Shown here: positions 44,879 to 54,614 of the stretch, in pieces
Numbering within the stretch: position 1 is the first letter of the stretch
Layout of the letters: every line of letters begins with the position of its first letter
DNA from: Deinococcus terrestris
GTDB taxonomy: Bacteria; Deinococcota; Deinococci; Deinococcales; Deinococcaceae
DNA: 64,000 nt
Reading direction: 5' to 3'
NCBI RefSeq assembly: GCF_009377345.1
Contig: NZ_WBSL01000002.1
Coordinates: 62,001 to 126,000, forward strand
Program-made: the position numbers and the translations under genes
Notes under the pieces: model-generated
Database searches by the model: none
Told to the model about the DNA's origin: nothing
What the model saw: the letters and a program-made list of their open reading frames with translations, nothing else

Positions 44879-45853
44879 ATGCTCGCAGCCCGTTTTCACA
44901 CCTTTGGCGGCCCCGAAGTCCTGCGCGTCGAGGAAGTGCCCTGGCCCTGGCCCCAGCGAGACGAGGTGCTGATCCGGGTTGCGGCCTCCAGCGTGAACGG
45001 CTCGGACCTGCGGCTGCGCTCGGGGAGTGGCCCCATCTCCCTCACAGTGCGCCGCCCCTACACCACCGGCCTGGACGTGGCGGGCACCGTGGTGGGCGTG
45101 GGGCCACGGGTGACGGCCTTTATGCCCGGCGAGCGCGTCTTCGGACTGCTGGGGCACGGCGGCGGCGGCGCGGCCGAGTACGTCACCGTGCCCCAATCAC
45201 GGGTGGCCCACCTGCCGGACGCGCTGGCGCTGGCCGAGGCCGCCGCCGTTCCCCTGTCGGGCCTGACGGCCTTGCAAGCGCTGCGAGAGGGCGCCTCGCT
45301 GCACCGCCGCCCTGGCGCACGGGTGCTGATTCACGGGGCAGCCGGGGGCATCGGGTCCTTTGCCGTCGGCCTGGCCCGCCACTTTGGAGCGGTGGTGACC
45401 GGAACCGCCCGCGCCTCGAAACTGGACTTCGTGCGGACGCTCGGGGCCGACGAGGCGCTGGATACGGCGAGCCTCGACCTGACCCGCGGCGGGCGCACCT
45501 GGGACGTGATCTTCGACACGCCGCCCGCGCTCGACTTCGCGCGGGTGCGGGCCAGCCTGGCACCTGGCGGGGTGTACGTGACGACCCAGCCCTTTCCCCT
45601 GCGTCCGGCTGAACTTGCCGCCACCCTGGGCGGCCCTGGCCCCCGTTTCGCTGCCGTCCGTACCCAGGAACGGTCCTCCGACCTTGCCTTCCTGGCGCGG
45701 CGCCTCGCCCAGGGCGACCTGCGGGTGCCGCTGGACCGCACCTTTCCCCTCGCCCGCATCGCCGACGCCCACCGCCATGTCGGGGGACCAGAGGCGCGGG
45801 GCAAGACCGTCGTGCTGATCGGGTCAGACTCGCCCTCGCAGAACCGACAATGA
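44879..45853 (+). CDS. Zinc-type alcohol dehydrogenase / quinone oxidoreductase family protein
   Basis: 324 residues of the medium-chain dehydrogenase family. The N-terminal GroES-like part has SSVNGSDLRLRSG and GLDVAGTVVGVGPRVTAF; the Rossmann part has LIHGAAGGIGSFAVGLARHF (NADPH-binding GxxGxxG). The zinc-ligand cysteines of true alcohol dehydrogenases are absent, as in quinone oxidoreductases. Substrate is unknown. The left flank is the IS630 element. Confidence 0.88.
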   Translation: MLAARFHTFGGPEVLRVEEVPWPWPQRDEVLIRVAASSVNGSDLRLRSGSGPISLTVRRPYTTGLDVAGTVVGVGPRVTAFMPGERVFGLLGHGGGGAAEYVTVPQSRVAHLPDALALAEAAAVPLSGLTALQALREGASLHRRPGARVLIHGAAGGIGSFAVGLARHFGAVVTGTARASKLDFVRTLGADEALDTASLDLTRGGRTWDVIFDTPPALDFARVRASLAPGGVYVTTQPFPLRPAELAATLGGPGPRFAAVRTQERSSDLAFLARRLAQGDLRVPLDRTFPLARIADAHRHVGGPEARGKTVVLIGSDSPSQNRQ

Positions 45854-46021
45854 GAGAAGAGGAAAACAGTTCTTATCCACGCGGGCCTGAATTCAGCGGT
45901 CCTGCATGAATGCAGGCTCTGGCACAGGCGGGGTGCTGGGGAACATCCACAAGTAGGAGGACGACCCGTAACCCAGGAACAGGACCACCAGCAGGCCAGG
46001 ACCGGACGCGGCTTCACGGGC

Positions 46022-46258
46022 ATGGACCCGCAGCGCCGCCAGAAGATCGCCCGTGCGGGGGGCATTGCCGCTGCGGTGGGCGGCAATGCCCATCAGTTCA
46101 CCTCCAAGGAGGCCCGCGCCGCCGGACGCAGGGGCAGGCGGGCCGTCAGCGAGAGCCGCCGCCATATGGCCGAGATCGGCCGCCGTGGCGGCACCGCCTC
46201 TAGCCGGAAAAACCCCGCGCTGGATGAAGCGGCGCTCAAGCCGGAGCACGGGAGATGA
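46022..46258 (+). CDS. KGG-motif stress protein
   Basis: 78 residues with repeated glycine/basic motifs (KIARAGGIAAA, GRRGRRAVSE, EIGRRGG) of the KGG/GsiB-like stress family. The reading frame continues upstream with RTGRGFTG directly before the ATG, a segment conserved in the family, so the real start is probably earlier. A perfect site (AGGAGG, 45955-45960) is placed 7 nt before a GTA codon at 45968 in the same frame; no ATG, GTG or TTG is available there. Confidence 0.7.
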   Translation: MDPQRRQKIARAGGIAAAVGGNAHQFTSKEARAAGRRGRRAVSESRRHMAEIGRRGGTASSRKNPALDEAALKPEHGR

Positions 46259-46327
46259 AGGCAGCCTTAGCCTGGGCGCGTCCCGTTGCCAGGGTTGCGT
46301 AAGGTCTGGCCTGATACACCGGGAACG

Positions 46328-47434
46328 ATGCCGTCTCTCTCCGGTTCTTCCCGCTCCCGTTCGGCCACGTCCGGCGTGGCCTGCGACTGCGACCTGTTCT
46401 CGCCCCCTGCCGCGCCGCCCACCAACGGGCTCTACCTGCACGCCAGCTCCCGGCACGTGGGGCGGCGGCTGACGGCGTGGCTCGCCGCCCTGGGCCTGTC
46501 CCACGAGCGGTGGCCGGAAGGCCTGCTGGTGACGCGGGACGGGTTCGGCACCCTCCAGACGCTGCTGGACGCCCTGAGTCCCACTGAGCGGGCCGACCTC
46601 TTCGCGGCGCCCCGCCGGGCCGACGGGCAGCCCGACGCCTGGCAGATGGCGCCGCTGGAGCGCTGGGTGCAGCGGCTGAGCAGCGACTGGTTTTTCGGAG
46701 CCAGCGGGCGGCTGTGCTTTCACCTGCAACCAATCGTGAACCTGACGGGGGGAGAGGTCTACGGGTACGAGGCGCTCGTGCGGGCCGAGGGAGAGGAGGG
46801 CCTGATCGGGGCGGGGGCGCTGCTGCAAGCTGCCGAGGCGCACGGTCAGTCCCGCGCCTTTGACGCCCAGGCGCGGCGGGGAGCGATTCGGCAGACCTAC
46901 CCGCAGCTTGCGCCGGGGCAGGTGCTGTTTATCAACTTCGCCCCCGGCGTGGTCTACAACCCCGATGTGTGCCTGCAAACCACCTTTCAGACCTGCCGGG
47001 AGGTGGGCGCCGACTTCTCACGGCTCTTGTTCGAGGTCACCGAGAGCGAGGCCTTTCCCGATCTCGGCCTGCTGCGGCGGATTCTCAGCCGCTACCGGGC
47101 CGAGGGGGCGCAGGTGGCCCTTGACGATCTGGGCGCCGGGCACACCAGCCTCACCTACCTTGCTGAGCTGCGTCCCGACGTGGTCAAGCTCGACCGCGCC
47201 CTGATCAGCGGCCTGCACGCCCACGACCGCCGCACCCCGCTGGTGCTTGCCCTGATCGAGTACGCCCACGACCTCGGCATCCGGGTGGTCGCCGAGGGCA
47301 TCGAAACCGCGACCGAGTTGCAGATGGTGCGTGAGCTCGGCGCCGACTATGCGCAGGGCCACTTTCTGGGCCGCCCGGCCCCAGCTCCTGCCGGAGTCAC
47401 CCCCGACGCCGCCCGGCTGTGGGGCGGCCGGTGA
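46328..47434 (+). CDS. EAL-domain c-di-GMP phosphodiesterase
   Basis: 368 residues. The EAL domain begins FHLQPIVNLTGGEVYGYEAL near residue 136 with the catalytic Glu in YEALVR. Further ligands are in INFAPG (Asn), LLFEVTESEA, ALDDLGAGHTSLTYL and VVKLDRAL, and the Glu-Gly-Ile-Glu of VVAEGIETATEL is present. All metal-binding positions I can identify are kept, so it is probably active. The N-terminal 130 residues are unassigned. The start is weakly supported; 46328 is the first ATG. Confidence 0.88.
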   Translation: MPSLSGSSRSRSATSGVACDCDLFSPPAAPPTNGLYLHASSRHVGRRLTAWLAALGLSHERWPEGLLVTRDGFGTLQTLLDALSPTERADLFAAPRRADGQPDAWQMAPLERWVQRLSSDWFFGASGRLCFHLQPIVNLTGGEVYGYEALVRAEGEEGLIGAGALLQAAEAHGQSRAFDAQARRGAIRQTYPQLAPGQVLFINFAPGVVYNPDVCLQTTFQTCREVGADFSRLLFEVTESEAFPDLGLLRRILSRYRAEGAQVALDDLGAGHTSLTYLAELRPDVVKLDRALISGLHAHDRRTPLVLALIEYAHDLGIRVVAEGIETATELQMVRELGADYAQGHFLGRPAPAPAGVTPDAARLWGGR

Positions 47435-47656
47435 AGCTGCCCGGCTCCGTCCGAACCCAAGCTGCCGATTCCCGGAGCCGCAGAGCTGCCGGGTGAGCTG
47501 ATATGGCAAGGCCTCGACACCGCTGACACCGGCCTGCTGATCATGGACGCCCAGCTGGGCCTATCTCAACAGCCTGACCGGGCCGGGCAATCGCTGAGCC
47601 TTTGGCGAGGCGCTCGCTGGGTGCCTCACGAGGCCGCCGGGATGTCCATGAATGCC

Positions 47657-47682
47657 TTCACACTAATCATAGTTAGTGTGAA
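47657..47682. repeat. Perfect inverted repeat at the recombinase stop codon
   Basis: TTCACACTAA and TTAGTGTGAA form a perfect 10-bp inverted repeat around six bases (TCATAG). The recombinase stop codon (47673-47675) lies inside it. No T-tract follows on either strand, so it is not a standard terminator; a recombinase or regulator binding site is possible. Confidence 0.7.
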
Positions 47683-48593
47683 TCATCAGTCTCACCCTTT
47701 TTCCGTTCCCGTCCTGAGCGGGCGGTGAGGTCGGGGCGGTCACTGAGACGGATCAGGGGGCGCACAGCGGTGCGTCCACCCAGACCCAGGGCCTCGGTCA
47801 CCTCGCGCTGGCTGGCCTGCTCGGTCAGCAGTTTCAGGCCCGCCGCGTGGCGCAGCGCGTGCCATGCCTTGTAGGGTACCCCAGTCCTTTGACAGAGCCG
47901 GAACACCTTGGCCCGCAGCTCATGATCAGTGAGCGGAGCTCCGCCGTGCCGGAAGAGCAGCCCCTCGGGCGTTCCGTACAGGGGCGTCTCGCCGCTCAGC
48001 TGCGCCCAAGCCTTCAGCGCCGCCGCCAGTTCCGGCGTGCAGGCGACGGTGCGCCCGCTGACCTGCAAGTGGGTCCGGTCGCCCGATATGACCCCGAAGG
48101 TCAGGCCCCGTACCTCTGGCCCGCTGAGGCCCCCGTGGGCCCCCAGCAAGATCAGCACCCGCTCCTCGGCCGAGGCGTGGTCGAGCAGCCGCGCCACCTC
48201 CTCTGCTGTGTAGACCGGGCGACGTTCGTGGGCAACGTGGGTGCGGCCCTGGACCGTTACGAAGGGATTGACCTCGACCAGACCGAGTTCCCCCAGGATC
48301 CGGTACAGGCGCCGCGCCTGGACCAGTCGGTTGTTCACCGTGGCGGCGACTCCGCCGTATTCGGTAGCCAGCCAGTCCGCGTAGGCCTGGGCAAAAGCCC
48401 TGGCGTCGGGCACGTTCAGGAGGTTCCGGTCCTCGGCACGGAGCCAGCGCACCAACACGCGCCAGCCGCTCAGGACGTTTTTCCGGGTCGCTCCGGTCGG
48501 CGGGCCGGGCAGGCTGGTCGCCAGCAAGTCGAGGGCCGCGCTGAGGTCATCCTGTTCCAGCAGGCGCTGCAGTGCGGAAGGCGAGGGGGACAT
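47673..48593 (-). CDS. Tyrosine recombinase-fold protein lacking catalytic residues
   Basis: 306 residues. A SAM-like N-terminal domain (about 1-115) and a catalytic-fold domain are visible. In the second, the usual T-G-L-R becomes GGLSGPEVRGL, so the first catalytic Arg is Ser. The H-x-x-R box is kept (WHALRHAAGLKLL). The late LGH..Y box reads ALGLGGRTAVRPLIRL, with no His and no Tyr nucleophile at the expected places. The protein should bind DNA but not cut it. The frame is otherwise full length and undamaged, so it may have a retained non-catalytic role. Confidence 0.75.
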   Translation of the reverse strand: MSPSPSALQRLLEQDDLSAALDLLATSLPGPPTGATRKNVLSGWRVLVRWLRAEDRNLLNVPDARAFAQAYADWLATEYGGVAATVNNRLVQARRLYRILGELGLVEVNPFVTVQGRTHVAHERRPVYTAEEVARLLDHASAEERVLILLGAHGGLSGPEVRGLTFGVISGDRTHLQVSGRTVACTPELAAALKAWAQLSGETPLYGTPEGLLFRHGGAPLTDHELRAKVFRLCQRTGVPYKAWHALRHAAGLKLLTEQASQREVTEALGLGGRTAVRPLIRLSDRPDLTARSGRERKKGETDDSH

Positions 48594-48715
48594 AGAGGGA
48601 AGATAGGGGGATAGGAAGCTCAGGAGGATGGCTTGTATATATTGACAGGGCGTAAGTGAGCATAGGCTTTATTCGCTCCCGGTCGGAGGGCTGTCGCGGC
48701 GGCCGGAACCTCCCG

Positions 48716-48721
48716 TAGACT
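48716..48721 (+). promoter_or_regulatory. -10 box of the coupled small-ORF pair
   Basis: TAGACT, 7 nt before an ATG at 48729. Confidence 0.5.
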
Positions 48722-48728
48722 GTCCGGC

Positions 48729-48788
48729 ATGAGCGGCTGTGCCCTGGTTATTTCTCCTGCTTCTGTCCACTGGCGGGCAAGCGCATGA
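48729..48788 (+). CDS. 19-codon leader ORF
   Basis: Begins at the ATG 7 nt after a TAGACT box, so it would be translated from a leaderless message. It encodes a 19-residue peptide (MSGCALV... ending ASA) and its TGA overlaps the ATG of the next gene. Its product has no recognised features; its likely role is to bring ribosomes to the next start, which lacks a ribosome site. Confidence 0.45.
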   Translation: MSGCALVISPASVHWRASA

Positions 48789-49282
48789 CGCGGCCCCCCG
48801 GGGAGACGGGGCCAGATTCTCCCTCGCTGGCCGAAGCGGCAGCGCTGTGGCAGGCGGGGGGGCTGGACCGGGAGGCGCTGGTGGGACAGCTCACGACGCT
48901 GGGCGAGGGCGAAGCGGTTCATGCGCTGATCGGCGACCTGATCGGGGAGGCGCCGGGGCACGAGGTCACGGACGCCGCCGGTACGGGCGAGTGGCGGGCC
49001 GAACTGCTGGCCTCGCGGGCGAAGGCGTGGGCGCATCCGGCGAGCGCAGGGCTGCTGGTGGGCCCGCACGTGCTGATCCTGACCGACGGGCGCCGGGGTG
49101 TCGTCCTCACTGCAGAGGGCACCCGCGTCCTGAAGGCCAGTGTCAGTGCGTCCATGTTGCTGCTGTGCCAGACCATTGTGATGGCCGACCACGCTGTGGA
49201 CGCCCAGGAACTCGGCACCCTGCGTCAGCAGCGCATCGAGTCCACCTCCACCTCCCTCTCGGAGATTGAGCCGTTGCCCTAG
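48785..49282 (+). CDS. Hypothetical protein
   Basis: 165 residues, no recognised family. The first 30 residues are acidic and disordered-looking. The middle carries LLVGPHVLILTDGRRGVVLT and the end LLCQTIVMADHAVDAQELGT, a helical segment reminiscent of TerB-like proteins, too weak to assign. No signal peptide. The ATG overlaps the stop of the 19-codon leader ORF. Confidence 0.6.
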   Translation: MTRPPGETGPDSPSLAEAAALWQAGGLDREALVGQLTTLGEGEAVHALIGDLIGEAPGHEVTDAAGTGEWRAELLASRAKAWAHPASAGLLVGPHVLILTDGRRGVVLTAEGTRVLKASVSASMLLLCQTIVMADHAVDAQELGTLRQQRIESTSTSLSEIEPLP

Positions 49283-49507
49283 CAGGGTGTTTGAAAAAGG
49301 CCAGACCCTGGGGCCGTTTTGAAGTGTGACACGCAAAACAGCCCCGAGTGACGGCGACTCGGAGCGCGGTCATCGCGACGCTAAGGGCCCTGTTCCTGAA
49401 TCGGCTGAACCTGGGTCGCCCAGCAGGCCCTGGGAGCTGAGCAAAGTCGGAAGAGCGTGTCTGCCGTGCGAGGCAGAGGCCGTCAAATCGGGCAGCCCCA
49501 GCAAGAA

Positions 49508-49531
49508 GGCCAGCACCCGCAGGTGCTGGCC
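49508..49531 (-). terminator. Hairpin downstream of the SDR gene
   Basis: GGCCAGCACC and GGTGCTGGCC form a perfect 10-bp stem with a 4-nt loop. On the minus strand it is followed by TTCTTG rather than a full T-tract, so termination strength is uncertain. It lies 42 bp after the SDR stop. Confidence 0.6.
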
Positions 49532-49572
49532 AGACCGGTACCGCTTAATCCTTGTCAGAGCCGGGCGGCCTC

Positions 49573-50328
49573 TTACTTGGCGAGGTACCCACCATCGGCG
49601 TTGTAGTACGCTCCCGTGATCAAACTGGCGAGCGGGCTACTCAGGAACACGATGAGGTGGGCGATTTCCTCCGGCTTGCCCAGGCGACCCATGGGATGCA
49701 GCGAGGCCAGGTAATCCAGGGCCTGACGGTCCTGTCCCAGAATGGGCGTTTCAATAAAGCCAGGGCCGACCGCATTCACGCGCACGCCCTTCTGGGCGTA
49801 GTCCAGCGCAGCCGTGCGGGTCAGGCCAACGACTCCGTGCTTGGAGGCCACATATGCGGCCCCGTTGGCCCATCCGGCCTGTCCCAGGATAGAGGCGACG
49901 TTGACGATGCTGCCGCCCTCACCCCCGAGCATGGCGTTGAGCTGGGCCTGCATACCGTAGAACACCCCGCTCAGGTTCACCTCCAGCACCTTCTGCCAGT
50001 TCTTGACGTTGACCTCGGCCACGGGAACAGCTTCTCCACCCATTCCGGCGTTATTGACAGCGGCGTCCAGGCGACCGAAGGTTTCCATGGCGGCGTCCAC
50101 GGCCTTCTGGTGGTCGTCGGGATTGCCCGCGTCGGCAATCACCGTGACGGTCTGGACGTCCTTGTTGGCCTGCTCGATGAGCTTGACCGTTTCGTCGAGG
50201 CTTTCCTGTTTCAGGTCGGTCAGGACGACGTTGGCGCCCTCGCGGGCGAACGCCAGGGCGACGGCCTGTCCAATGCCGGAGCCTGCACCAGTGACGAGAG
50301 CTGTCTTTCCGTTCAGGTTGAGATTCAT
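49573..50328 (-). CDS. Short-chain dehydrogenase/reductase
   Basis: 251 residues of the classical SDR family: TALVTGAGSGIGQAVALAF (NAD(P) binding), NNAGMGG near residue 90, catalytic Ser in VNVASILGQAG, and Tyr-X3-Lys in GAAYVASKHG, then VNAVGPGFIETP. GGAGGAGAACAG lies just before the ATG at 50328. Substrate unknown; the family reduces or oxidises sugars, steroids and many alcohols. A consensus promoter is seen upstream. Confidence 0.92.
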   Translation of the reverse strand: MNLNLNGKTALVTGAGSGIGQAVALAFAREGANVVLTDLKQESLDETVKLIEQANKDVQTVTVIADAGNPDDHQKAVDAAMETFGRLDAAVNNAGMGGEAVPVAEVNVKNWQKVLEVNLSGVFYGMQAQLNAMLGGEGGSIVNVASILGQAGWANGAAYVASKHGVVGLTRTAALDYAQKGVRVNAVGPGFIETPILGQDRQALDYLASLHPMGRLGKPEEIAHLIVFLSSPLASLITGAYYNADGGYLAK

Positions 50329-50391
50329 AACTGTTCTCCTCCGCACAGGGCCAGATCGGGCACCCGTACTTTGAAATCTAAACTGATTCAG

Positions 50392-50420
50392 AGTATAAAC
50401 CGTTTAACGTCGAAATACAA
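50392..50420 (-). promoter_or_regulatory. Sigma-70-type promoter of the SDR gene
   Basis: On the minus strand TTGTAT, a 17-nt spacer and TATACT; the transcript would have a leader of about 55-60 nt. It is among the closest matches to the sigma-70 consensus that I find in the window. Confidence 0.7.
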
Positions 50421-50633
50421 GTCCCGTCCCGACTCAACCGGTTAGAGGAAGTGTCCTGTTGACCTGCAGACGTGAGCAGCCCGTCGAAGTGGGCGCCGGA
50501 GTCGCTTGGTGGTCCTCGCGACGTTGGACGTAACGGGACAATAACGTCGAGAGAAAACGCTGAAAGCTTGCTTGGGAAAGGGTGCGGGGTAGGACGGCGG
50601 GCCAGCACTTGACCCGCTGTCGTTCATGGGATG

Positions 50634-51160
50634 ACAACGCTATGCCAGTGACTTCACCCGCAAGCAGTCGAAGCGCAGTGAACTCCTGCTGCCCGCCTTG
50701 CAGGAAGGCGGCAGACCTCGGACGGCCAAGATGGACGGGGTCATCTGCGCTACCGTGGATGTCCTCCAGAACGGCTGCACTTGGCACAATCTCCCTCATG
50801 ATTCCCCGGCTTGGGAAAGCGTCTCTGGCTATTTTCGACGCTTTGAGCGGGACGGCACTTGGGGAGCAGTTCACCGCTTCCTGATCCGACGCACCCGTCG
50901 CCAAGTGGGGCGCGACCCCGAACCCAGTGCGGGTATTCATCAACGCTCAGACCCTTCGCTGTGTGCCTCACACGGGGATTCGTGGTCCGGAGAACAGGTG
51001 AGCTGGGCGAAGGCTTTGCTGGCGTGGCCAAGCGCTTCTTGACCTGGATCACCCGTTCACGTCGCTTGACCCGCAACTAGGAGGGAGTCCCCGGAACCAC
51101 GGAGGCTTGGATCTTCCTCGCCAACATCCAGCTCATGCGGCGACGACCTGGACCCACTAC
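50634..51160 (+). pseudogene. IS5-family transposase remnant
   Basis: Fragments in more than one frame match an IS5-type transposase: TWHNLPHDSPAWESVSGYFR with GRPRTAKMDGVICATVDVLQ before it, then VGRDPEPSAG, and near 51040-51140 a C-terminal piece RSRRLTRN followed by a stop and TTEAWIFLANIQLMRRR. The central catalytic region is deleted and the frame is broken. The rest of 50329-51238 holds no other gene; inverted terminal repeats were not identified. Confidence 0.75.
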
Positions 51161-51192
51161 CTGACCCTTCCACGAAAGGGGCGAAGTTTCCA

Positions 51193-51224
51193 TAAAAAGT
51201 CCCCCAGGCGCTCACCTGGGGGAC
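51193..51224 (-). terminator. Intrinsic terminator of the DUF4384/PEGA gene
   Basis: On the minus strand GTCCCCCAGG and CCTGGGGGAC form a perfect 10-bp stem with a 6-nt loop, followed by TTTTTAT. It lies 15 nt after the stop. Confidence 0.93.
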
Positions 51225-51238
51225 CATTGCGTTGAGGC

Positions 51239-52339
<1,101 letters not shown>

Positions 52340-52467
52340 GCGGGCCATCATGCCGCGCCCGCTTAACGGCATTCTGATGGTCTGGCGCCGGAACTTAAGC
52401 CTGTCTTGAGCGGCCGTAAGCTTTCCGCCAGGCCAGTGGGGGGACCCCCGAAGAGGGGCGCCGACCT

Positions 52468-52974
52468 TCAGGATTCTCGAGTCAATGCCCCGGCCACCGC
52501 CGCCGCCGCCAGCCCCCCGGCGAGGTACCAGGTCGCCGTCAGGACGGGCGTGCGGGGGGCTCGGGCGCCGGGCTGCCGCCCCTGCCCCAGCGGTTCCGGG
52601 AGCACCACGGCGCCCACTCCGGCCGCCAGCCCCAGCGCCGCGCCCCGCTGCCAGTGTCCGCCGGGCTGGCCCAGCGCCACAAGACCGTAATACAGGGCGT
52701 TCGAGAGCAGGTCGGCGGCCAGGGTCGCCCGGTAGAGGTCGCGGCCACGCGGGGGCTCGGCGCCCGCCGCCCGCAGGGTGCCGCTCAGGGCACGCTCCCC
52801 GATCACGTCCATGCGCGGCGCGTGCGGGAGAACCCGGCGGACGCCCTCATTGAGCAGCGTCACGGTGACGGCCCCGGCGGCTCCGGCCGCGACCGCCACC
52901 AGCCAGCGGGGACGGCGATGGGGACGGGCGGGGGCCTGCGTATCCTGTGCCGGATGGGCCTGGTCTGGAGTCAT
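52468..52974 (-). CDS. Predicted membrane protein
   Basis: 168 residues with about four hydrophobic segments (WLVAVAAGAAGAVTVTLL, ALYYGLVALGQ, ALGLAAGVGAVVLP, LTATWYLAGGLAAAAVAG). No family recognised. A polar Pro/Gln/Ala-rich head precedes the first segment. The ATG at 52974 is chosen; a purine-rich GCAGAGGC lies directly upstream, and the longer frame to 53019 is not supported. It is divergent from the histidine-kinase gene. Confidence 0.65.
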   Translation of the reverse strand: MTPDQAHPAQDTQAPARPHRRPRWLVAVAAGAAGAVTVTLLNEGVRRVLPHAPRMDVIGERALSGTLRAAGAEPPRGRDLYRATLAADLLSNALYYGLVALGQPGGHWQRGAALGLAAGVGAVVLPEPLGQGRQPGARAPRTPVLTATWYLAGGLAAAAVAGALTRES

Positions 52975-53117
52975 GCCTCTGCATAGCGCATCTGGGGCGG
53001 CTTGCGGGCGAGGTCTCAAGAACGCCCCCAGGGGGCAAGACGCTGTCCGGTCCAGGTCGCATACTGGGGCGCAGTTCCCCTGCGCTCTGCGCCGCGCCCT
53101 CTCGTCAGGAGTCTGCC

Positions 53118-54605
53118 CTGCCCGCCCGCCTTGCCCTACCCCCGGCTCCCCGCTGGCTGCCCCGGTCCCTGGGGTGGCTGAGCGCCGCGCTGCTGGTGGC
53201 GATCACCCTGGCGGACCTGCTTACGCCCGGTGGCCTGGTGGTAGGCACGCTGCTGACGGTGCCGGTGGCCCTGGCCGCGCTGGGGGGCAGCCGCAGGCTC
53301 GCGGCGGTTCTGACGGCGCTGGCGGTGGCGGCAAATGTGGGGGCGGGGCTGCTGGGCACGCTGCGGGACGTTTCTGGACCGCAGGAACTGGGCAACCGGG
53401 TGATCAGCGTCGTGGCGGTGCTGCTGGTGGGGGCGCTGTCGCTGCGGGCGCGGGAGGCGTCGGCGCGGGCGGCGCGGCTGGCGGCTGAGGAAGGGCGGCT
53501 CGCGCGGGAGCGGGCGCTGCGGCGCCTGGCCGAGGCCGTGAGCGGGGCGCTGGGTGAGGCCGACTTCGTGGAGCGGGCGGCGACGGCGCTGCGGGAACTG
53601 GCGGGCGCGGAGGCGGTCGAGATCGGGCGGCTGACGCGGGCCACCCTGCGGGAGCCGCACGCCCTGAGTCCCGCCGACGCGCCATCGCATCTGGGCCGCC
53701 GCCTGCCGCTGGAGGTCCTCGCACGGATGGGCGGAAAGGGGGGCGCAGGCGACTCGTCCTTCGTCAGTCACCTGCGCCGCCGGGACGGGGAGGACCTGGC
53801 CGTGCTGGTGACGCGCCCGGCGGTGACCCCGGAGCGGCTGCGCGAGGCGCTGGCGACCCTGGAGGCGCCGCTGGAGCGGGCCGCCCTGCTGGGCGACCTG
53901 CGGGTGCAGGGCGAGCGGCTGGCGCGGCGCGGGGAGGTGCTGCAAGACCTGGTGTACGCCTTTTCGCACGATCTGCGCACCCCCCTGCTGGCGAATTCCA
54001 TGAACATGCGGGCGGCGCTGCGGGGAGCGTATGGCCCCCTCCCCGACGACTACCGCGCCACCCTGGAAAACGGCCTGGAGGCGAATACCGAGCTGCTGGC
54101 GCTGGCCGACCAGCTGCTGCTGCTCGCAAAGTACGAGAGCGGCGAGCCCGGCGGCGAGCGGCGCGAGGTCAAGCTGCGCGACCTGACGCTGGGGGTGATC
54201 GGGCAGCTCGGGGAGCGGGCGGGGGCGCGGGGGGTGGTCTTCGAGCTGGAGCTGGAGGGGGTGAGCGTTCACGGGCTGGCGCACGACCTGCGGCGGGGGG
54301 TGCAGAACCTGCTGGAAAACGCGGTGAAGTTCAGCCCGCCGGGGGGCACGGTGTGGGTGACCCTGCGGGGGCGGGGGGACGAGGCGGTGCTGGCCGTCAC
54401 CGACGAGGGGCCGGGCGTGCCCCCGGCGCGGGAGGCGACCCTCTTCGGGCGCTTCCGGGGCGGGGGGGCGGGGGGCGGGACCGGGCTGGGGCTGTACCTC
54501 ACCCGGCAGATCGCGGCGGCACACGGGGGCACGGTGACCTATGCCCGCACCGCCCACGCCCAGAGCGTCTTTACCCTGACCCTGCCCCGCGGGGAGGCAG
54601 GGTAG
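53118..54605 (+). CDS. Sensor histidine kinase
   Basis: About 495 residues. N-terminal membrane helices (SAALLVAITLADLL and following, to about residue 110) lead to a coiled segment, a GAF-like region and the kinase: H box AFSHDLRTPLLAN, N box NLLENAVKFSPPGG, G1 DEGPGVPP and G2 GGTGLGLYL. The start is unclear: no ATG or GTG fits. CAGGAG lies 6 nt before a CTG at 53118 in frame, which I use; the frame is open back to 52947. It pairs with the response regulator 10 nt downstream. Confidence 0.82.
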   Translation: MPARLALPPAPRWLPRSLGWLSAALLVAITLADLLTPGGLVVGTLLTVPVALAALGGSRRLAAVLTALAVAANVGAGLLGTLRDVSGPQELGNRVISVVAVLLVGALSLRAREASARAARLAAEEGRLARERALRRLAEAVSGALGEADFVERAATALRELAGAEAVEIGRLTRATLREPHALSPADAPSHLGRRLPLEVLARMGGKGGAGDSSFVSHLRRRDGEDLAVLVTRPAVTPERLREALATLEAPLERAALLGDLRVQGERLARRGEVLQDLVYAFSHDLRTPLLANSMNMRAALRGAYGPLPDDYRATLENGLEANTELLALADQLLLLAKYESGEPGGERREVKLRDLTLGVIGQLGERAGARGVVFELELEGVSVHGLAHDLRRGVQNLLENAVKFSPPGGTVWVTLRGRGDEAVLAVTDEGPGVPPAREATLFGRFRGGGAGGGTGLGLYLTRQIAAAHGGTVTYARTAHAQSVFTLTLPRGEAG

Positions 54606-54608
54606 CCT
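54603..54608 (+). promoter_or_regulatory. -10 box of the response regulator gene
   Basis: TAGCCT, 6 nt before the ATG at 54615; its first three bases are the stop codon of the kinase gene. The regulator may thus be made separately from the kinase. Confidence 0.5.
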
Positions 54609-54614
54609 GCGGGC

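Noticed and set aside
47543..47728. A 61-codon plus-strand frame after the EAL gene
   Set aside because: No start signal or domain, and it overlaps the recombinase palindrome and gene end.
50378..50943. Minus-strand open frames upstream of the SDR gene
   Set aside because: They lie in the promoter region and opposite the IS5 remnant, with no coding signs.
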